Under the pieces are notes generated by a model that worked only from the letters and a program-made list of their open reading frames with translations, did not search any database and had not been told where the DNA came from. Of a DNA stretch of 64,000 nt, positions 57,101 to 64,000 are shown piece by piece. Location of the stretch: NCBI GenBank assembly GCA_021442155.1, contig CM038217.1, forward strand, positions 149,799,834 through 149,863,833, in the 5' to 3' direction. Numbering within the stretch: the first letter of the stretch is position 1; the number at the start of each line of letters is the position of its first letter. This DNA is from Cymbidium sinense. Its lineage: Eukaryota; Streptophyta; Magnoliopsida; Asparagales; Orchidaceae. Made by a program: the position numbers and the translations under genes.

Positions 57101-60100
57101 AAGGAGAATAATATAAAATTAAAATCAATTGATTTTGAATAATAATTTTCACTTAGTTTAGGTTTTATTAGAAATATAATTAAGCTAATTACTCCCTAAT
57201 TACTCTAGCAATTAATTCCAAACTTCCTGATATTGATTAGTGAGATGACCTCTGCCTTCTATGATTTTCATGGAATTTATTGCTGGATTAATTAGGAGAA
57301 TTACTTATTTCATCCTTAATCCCTCTCTTAATTAATTAAATGAGTAATTAACATGTTAAATAGTGATAAATTCATTAATTAAACTTGTTAATCATCATGA
57401 AATAGTGAATGAACATAGGGAATGAGATGAGGACCTCTTTTCTAATCTTTCCCCTAAGTTTATTTCATTTGGACAAACACTTAATCAATTTGCAATTAAT
57501 TAATGACTTAATCATCTCATTAAATAATATTAATAAAATTCAAAACCAAATCATTCCAGAACTTAATCATTCAATTCTTGGGTAGATCCTTAGGTGTTCA
57601 ATAACCTAAGAGAATTCCAAAGAAAATTATAATCAAACTACATGTGTAGGATGGTTATGAAAGTACTTAATTAAACCCTTTAGCTTAATTAATTAATAAT
57701 TGTGAGCCAATTGAATTAGGCCCCTTCATTTCTTAAGTGCATTGCTAATTTAATTTCCATGTGGTTGCATATCATATGTTGGCTCATAATTACTTGGATA
57801 ATTATGTTAAAGTGGTATAGGTAAGGGGTAACTAATTGATTTAATTCATACCTTAACCTAAATAAAACATAAAATCAACCTAATTATTCTAAAATTAAAC
57901 TAAACCAATTCACACATGGGGAAATGGGTTAAGACCAGCAAACCCTTTTCATATTTCCTAAGTCAAATCAAATTCAAAAATAAAAATCTCCTTAAAGAAT
58001 TTTGATTCCTTTTTAAATAATCATATTTTCTATGATTGTCCTTAGAAAGTAATTAGGGTGAATGAAGTCATGTGCTTACATCCCTTTATTTCTTTCCAAG
58101 CATGCTAAATATTATTTTTCATATGAAATCATGCATTCATTTCTTTTAAAAATCAATCAAATAAAATGTTTCATTTTATGTCAAATTGCATGTGTTGGCT
58201 AAAATTAAGAATATGAGGGGTTATCATCACTATTAAACCAAAAATTATTTTTTAAAACCTATAAATCAAAGACTATGAATGAAGTAATGCTGCTTATTAA
58301 TATTTATAAGCTTGCATGTGATTATAGCATAAGATGTGTATTATGAAGTTCTTTTTTTTATTCTCTTAACATGGATTTACATAGGGTTTGTAAGTGTATA
58401 GTTCATTTGAAAAGAACACAACACTTGCTTAAATCTATTCCTATGTATTTTTATGTTATGACTTAAGAAGGATCTTCATATTACATATGTAAATTAAACA
58501 ACCAAATCAAACATAATCTTTTGCATGATTCTTTATCCATTTGGTTCTTTTTGTACATCTACATGTATTTAAAAAAAGTGGTATATTAGTATGGACATCC
58601 AAGGACTGTGAGGCTTTAAGTAGCCCTAATTAGGTCTTATACCTTACACCCCTGGTGTAGAAAATAATGGCGTCGTACTCACTTATAACTTTTATACATA
58701 TGAATGTGCATTTGGTTAATGGATGAAAAATCCCTCTTTTCTACATAATAAAAATATGCATTAATGATCCAATTAACAAATGGAATTTTCAAATTTTCAA
58801 ATCACATCTCTTAGAATTCATCATCAAAGTGTGCTAAAATTTGCATTGCATGTATAAGTATGCTTAGGATTACTCATATGCATGGTATACACGGTGGAAA
58901 GAAATAAATGGGTGTGTGTTATGTGGTAGTAATCTACCCTAACTAATCCTAAGATGCCTCTCTTATTGAATAGGCCTATTTAGAGCAAAACTAACTTAGG
59001 GTTAATTAAAACACATAATAAAACATTCACTAAAGGAAAATCATTAATGAATCTACCTTATAAATGCTTTAAGGTAGGGATAAAAGAGAAGTTCTCTTCT
59101 CTTTTCTTCTTTTAATAATATTTAGTCATTAAGTGTAGGTTCATTCAAACCAAATTAAATCATCAGTTAAAATTGATAAATAAACTAAATCATTTGAAAT
59201 GAAACCACCATTTAAATTGAACCTTTCACACTTTAAAAATTTCAACCTTAAAGCCTAGTTAAGACATGCCACACAAGCCTTAAATGACACACACATTAGA
59301 CTAAGTCACCATTTCTAGCATTAGGTTAGGGCGGCACATGGTTTGATGAATGATTTTGTTTTGTGGTGTATTATTTTTTTACTGGATGTTAGGTTGTATG
59401 TGCGTAGACTGGATGATAGGGTGCTCTTAGACTAATCATGTTTTGTGTAGGAGGTTGTGCTTAAGGGGCGTTGTAATAAAAATATAAATGATTTTGGCTG
59501 TGTAGGTTGCTTATACCCCCCTAAGCATAGCCCAAATTAGGATAGGTGGACTTAGTTACCCATGTGTGCGGTGCTAAGTTATGTTTAGCTAATCTCTATT
59601 TTGCAGGTTTAGTTAGATATATCTTTTCCATTTTGATGTAAATTTTGCAATTAAGATTTGAAATGAATGTTATGGGGGGATTAGGATGAACATTGGTTAT
59701 AAAACCAAGTCTTATGTACCATGTGAAGCCTTGGAGCAACCAAATTCCAATCAAGCCAAAAGGAAGAAAGAAAAGAAGTAAATCAAAATGAAAGAATGAA
59801 GAATAAAGAATGAAGACTCTCATAACATGAATTCCTTCTAATTGTAATTATTCATTTGTAATCCGAGTTGTATAAGGGTAGAGCTCAGCTACCCACATTT
59901 TTTCGGGTTGTACAACGGTACCCGATCGCACCGGCCTCTTATTCTTTTGTGCTAATTTTATAAATTGATTGATGTTATATTTATGATTGTGCAATTAGGA
60001 TGGCATGATTTTTCCTAGTTTCTTAATTGTTTGATGGTTATTGAATGACTTGGATGCAATTAGGCTCTTAGGGAAAAATAAATTTTCTATCTAATTAATA

Positions 60101-61319
60101 AACTAAAAATTAAACTAAATAACTCATAACCTCACTTAAAGGCTAGGATTTAAATTAAAATAATAAAATATTTAGCAACCCCTTAGCTAGATGTTGTATG
60201 TCTCACATCATGCGTAAATCATATTGTCTCACTCTTGCCAATGGAGGGCTTCCACCTTTGAGAAAATGGCTTGACCTTTAAGAGCCATGGTGGAAACACA
60301 CCTCCTTCTTTTTGATTTTGGCCCATAACCAATTTTCTCATAGATTAGGCATATGAAATCCCATGGCCCATGTCAAATAAAAATGTCCAAAAATCAAAAT
60401 AAAAATTGACAAAATTTGCATTAGACATAAGTCATTATTCATACCCTTCATGATCTAGTCTCTTAGGGAGTGTGTTAAAGGACTTAGTCTCCTTTATAAA
60501 TAAACAATAGCTTAGCCATCTTACAAATCATAAGACTTTCCTACATGTATTTAAAATCATAGGAGGAGTTAGTTGGCACCACTCAGACTTGTAAGCCCTT
60601 GGTGGTTTACTCTCTCTTGTGGAGGTAAACCATATACCCATTTTTGCCTTAGATTTAGGTCGTGCTTTGGCCCTTGCCAAAGTTCCTTAGATTTAAGATC
60701 CAAGGTTACTATTTCCTTCGTGAGCTACAAGCATAAATCCTCACCTCTTAAGCATTTCTACAATCTTGTATTGTGGAATTGTAAGCCCTAGATTTCTAAT
60801 AAAAATTCAACTCAAACATATAATTCTCCTCAATTTCAAAAGTATAAAGCCCAACCATAGGATAGTCTGGGATGCTCACTAGGTTTCCTAGTATCATGAG
60901 CATCCCCTACTCATCCCTCTTTGGTTTCGATAATAACTCTCTCCTTTTGATCAATTAGACTTAAGTCCTATCTTTGAAATCTTTGGAGACAATGATCATT
61001 TACCTTAATTGAGAGTATTCATAAGGAATCTCATCCTTAGGATATAATTAATTATGGGGGCTTGCCTCCATAAGAACTTAGGAAACCTAGTTTAAATAAA
61101 CCCTACTTTACTTTTTCATGTAAAGTAGGAGAAAGATCTTCGGTACATTCAAAGACCCATCTTGCCTTAGGAGTCCTCATTAGGTGATTAAGTCCATTAT
61201 AGGGTAGTGACTTCTATCTCTCAGATAGTATACTATTCTTTCTTCTCAATCACCCAAATATCCTCTCTCATATCACACACACACATAACACTCCACATCA
61301 CACAAAAATAAACACCGCA
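54124..61319 (+). mobile_element. LTR D, 7.2-kb 3' LTR of E3
   Basis: Starts TGTTGACCTCAC and ends AATAAACACCGCA. Same order of blocks as C: terminal hairpin, 'AATATAAATG' blocks, TTGACC-rich block (55090-55870), a middle AT-rich part with a single shared unit (58540-58690), the 59300-59950 'GTACAACGGTACCCGATCGCACC' part and the tail with three hairpins. It lies downstream of E3 in the same sense, so it is the 3' LTR of E3. Confidence 0.83.
60869..60906 (+). other. LTR-tail hairpin 1 (LTR D copy)
   Basis: Arms GGGATGCTCA and TGAGCATCCC pair fully; inner CTAGG/CCTAG around TTT. Confidence 0.75.
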
Positions 61320-61925
61320 AGCTTATAGGAAACTATCAAGATCACCAAAAGCTTTACTTGAATTTTGTTCTTGTTAGGAGACACACCCTCAAGTTCATTA
61401 AAAATCTTATTTATGATCGTCGGCAAGTCGTCAAGTCCTCTCTGAGATCATTCTTATTTAAAGACTTTTAGAATTTATGTATAGGTTTATTCATTAATTT
61501 ATCATTCTCAGACAAGCTCAATTTAAGCTGATCAACACTTTTATTTGTTCTTGTTTAAGTCTCCTGTCAGTCCAAAATTTGGTAGCCTCCCAACATCATC
61601 CTCACATAAGGACGCATGAGTATTCCTTTCCATCGCTCTCGAGCATATCGATGTCTTTTGATCTTGGTCTTCTAACCGCTCTTTGAGTATAAGTCTTCAA
61701 ACACCTATAATTTCAATTCATAAAGGTCATTTTGCATTAAATTAGTTCTCTATGCATTAAATTTTATCAGCCTCATCTTCCTCATGAGGGTTGCAGATTG
61801 ACCTTCGACCTTTCTTGAGCATAGCATTATGTCACTACCTCTACTCTTACCTATTAGCTCTACTGAGCATAACAGGGTCTTCAAACTCATTAACTCTATT
61901 GATCATGATGGGATCTTCGTACTTG
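61320..61925. other. Flank between LTR D and pseudogene; nothing recognised
   Basis: No open frame, repeat or family resemblance was found. It is the first sequence to the right not obviously made of the giant element. Confidence 0.4.
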
Positions 61926-61929
61926 TAAC

Positions 61930-63269
61930 AAATATTTTTATTGGATTTTCATGAGCTTCAAAAAAACTATGATTCTTCTGTCTGACAAAAAAATCTGATG
62001 AGTATATTTACACAAAAGAAAGTGATGTTAGATTGACAACCAATCATTGTTGTGCTCCATTAGTCCCATTGCTAACAAACCATCTTCTATGTGCCAACTT
62101 AGCAATATCATCAGGGATAAGAGCAATAGACTACTCCATGCCAATGATTTCTTAGGCTGTTGTTGACCAGATTGAAGTTGACTAGATGAACTGGGTTAAA
62201 TAGTCATCAGTGTTGTCATGGATCCACCTAGAAAGTTGTTGCTATCAATCACAGGTGTCCATAAACAACTAACACTTTGGTTTGAATCAACTTGTATGGA
62301 GAAACAAAGATTTGAAGACTGAAAACAAAGGGGAGGAAAAGCAATCTTTCTGCACGACAGTGACATTTCATGTCTTTCAATCATTTTTGATATCAATTTC
62401 TACAAATCATTGGCACCTTGTTGTCCAGGAGGATCAAAAACACAATAGAGAAAACTTGGAGAAGAAGTTGAACATGTTCATGTACTAAATAATCTGTTGT
62501 CGATTTGCATGCAAAAGAAGGGAAAGGAGGTCTCGTGAATTCACACATAAGGCAATATAGGATGTAATGTTGCCTTGTCCTAACATAAACTTCTTGCTTT
62601 TTTTTTGCATTTCTTTTCCCATATTACTTTGCTTTCTACTATGTTATGTGCTATAGTAGTTGTTTTCTCAACATCACTCTCAAGTGCTTCTTCAAGCTCA
62701 ACTTCAAAGTCAGCATCATTTTCTTCATCTTCATCAAAAGTTCTTTCTCCTTGACCTGCTTGCTCATTTCCATCTCATTCCAAAAGAACAACATCAAGAA
62801 ACTTATGGTATTCTTCTTCACCATTGACATTATGAAGGTCATCATCATCATTTGACTCTTAAAGGAATGCCTCTAGTTCTTCATGTAATGTGCAAGTGAG
62901 TGTCGAACCCTTGTGCCACTTCCATTCAAAATAGAAATTTCTACCTTGCATGCTTCAATATAAGTGACAATTATGACTATTTGATTGATTTCCTGGAGGC
63001 ATCATCAAATTTCATTACAAATTCCTCATCCTCATTTACAAATTCTAGGTTGTAGGTCTCTAACTTCTTCTCCAATCTTGAAGAGGGAACATTGTGATTT
63101 CCATCTAAAGAACATTGGATGAATTTATCAACATTATCACATGGACCTTTATTTTCAAAACTCAAATTAGGAGAGGCTTCTTAAGGTGTTTCTCTCTCAG
63201 AAGCAGATTAAAGTCAAGGTCATCCTCCTCTTCATCCTCTTGATCTTTCGTATGCATATTATCACCCAT
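61930..63269 (-). pseudogene. GON-4-like nuclear protein pseudogene (fragment)
   Basis: Pieces in several frames appear in the right order for plant GON-4-like (SANT-domain) proteins: an acidic start 'EDEEEDDLDFN' after a possible ATG at 63269; 'SFENKGPCDNVDKFIQC' (63165-62977); 'EELEAFL' and 'NVNGEEEYHKFLDVVL' (62883-62782); 'ENDADFEVELEEALESD' (62731-62680); 'VHEHVQLLLQVFS' (62486-62445); 'SCRKIAFPPLCF' (62365-62330); 'LLAMGLMEHNNDW' (62083-62038) and 'HQIF' near 61990. Frameshifts and stops separate them and inner parts are missing. The family is given from memory of its conserved motifs. Whether it is a processed copy is open. Confidence 0.75.
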
Positions 63270-63365
63270 GAACACAATGTTTTAGCTAAAAACTCAAGTT
63301 GAATTGATGAAGATGCCCTTGGCAATGTCTCCCTTCTCTTCCTTGATTGCTTCGGGTAGGAGCAG

Positions 63366-63374
<9 letters not shown>

Positions 63375-63404
<30 letters not shown>
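63375..63404. repeat. (GA)n microsatellite
   Basis: About fifteen GA dinucleotides, about 100 bases upstream of the possible start codon of the pseudogene on the minus strand; such CT runs are common in plant 5' UTRs. Confidence 0.95.
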
Positions 63405-63406
<2 letters not shown>

Positions 63407-64000
63407 GCGGTGCTCATGTGCAAACAAGAGGTGATGCTTGTTTGTTGCTTGTGGGTTTGTTATGAGGGTGCTGCTCTGGATGATTCACCAATGAGAGATT
63501 AAGAGGAGACCAATCATGAGAGCTGCTCATTTTTCAGAAGAGATGAAGAAGGTTCGGTCTTAGAGATGAGAAGGGAATGAAGGGTAGAATAATTTGGAAA
63601 AGAGCTGCTCACGCGTGATATGGAATGGAGAATGGGAAAATCATATGCTCTTTTTTAAATAAGTGAATAAAATAAGAGCTAGCAGCCATGACTAAATGAG
63701 CATGGCATGGGTTTCCACGTAAAGAAGTTATGGGAAGAGGATTTTGGGCGGTTGCAATAAGATAACTTAGATATTTTATAAAATGCAAGTGGGGGCTATT
63801 GTGTATGAAAATAGGCTGAATTTAAGTTTAATATGAGTTAAGTGACTTTGGATTTATTTAGAGGATTAAATGTGTATATTCTCTTAAAATGTAAGTCAAC
63901 TTTAATGATTTTTTTTATGATGACGTAAGGAAATATGGATATCGAATTTGAATGATTTTGGCATTTTGGATATAATGACGTAGTCTGTTTCACGATTAGA
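63405..64000. other. Upstream flank of the pseudogene; nothing recognised
   Basis: AT-rich sequence without open frames or repeats of note. If the pseudogene is a genomic rather than processed copy this would be its old promoter region. Confidence 0.35.

Noticed and set aside
62651..62851. Methionine- and lysine-rich open frame on the minus strand
   Set aside because: It is the wrong frame of the GON-4-like pseudogene; the acidic frame carries the conserved blocks.
1..64000. tRNA, rRNA or organelle-derived sequence
   Set aside because: No cloverleaf with the usual B-box words in order and no ribosomal RNA segment was seen on either strand, within the limits of reading by eye.

Overview
The window is plant nuclear DNA, AT-rich and almost entirely made of decayed LTR retrotransposons. 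Plant origin is shown by Ty3/gypsy polyproteins of the Tat/Ogre type (two RNase H domains), a chromodomain-bearing chromovirus, and a broken copy of a plant GON-4-like nuclear gene at the right end. No intact host gene, tRNA or rRNA was found, and the species cannot be named from the sequence.

One giant Tat/Ogre-like family fills about 57 kb. Its LTRs are 7.2-8.1 kb, starting TGTTGA and ending near AAACACC(G)CA. Minus-strand array, read right to left: head of a 5' LTR (34143 to 33623), broken by a truncated chromovirus (30138-33622); internal region E2 (30137 to 21130: gag end, protease, RT, RNase H, second RNase H, integrase, 3' UTR); LTR B (21129 to 13833); internal region E1 (13832 to 5092: leader, gag, protease, RT, both RNase H, start of integrase); an opposite-facing LTR tail (3830-5091); and LTR A (3829 to beyond base 1). 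LTR B therefore serves as 3' LTR of E2 and 5' LTR of E1.

Plus-strand element E3: remnant of its 5' LTR (34144-34360), primer-binding-site-like sequence (34369-34386), leader, gag (interrupted by LTR C, 38011-46122, which looks like a solo LTR), protease, deleted RT, both RNase H, integrase (to 50809), 3' UTR (to 54123) and 3' LTR D (54124-61319). The flank to 64000 carries the GON-4-like pseudogene on the minus strand.

The most interesting signal is structural. The leader between LTR and gag is a tandem array of about twenty short stem-loops, whose stems differ from unit to unit while the two arms change together; it occurs in both E1 and E3. The LTRs also carry small hairpins whose arms covary among copies A, B, C and D. 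This suggests a structured RNA (or cruciform DNA) leader that was kept during the family's evolution. All coding regions carry stops and frameshifts, so nothing here is expected to be active without help.
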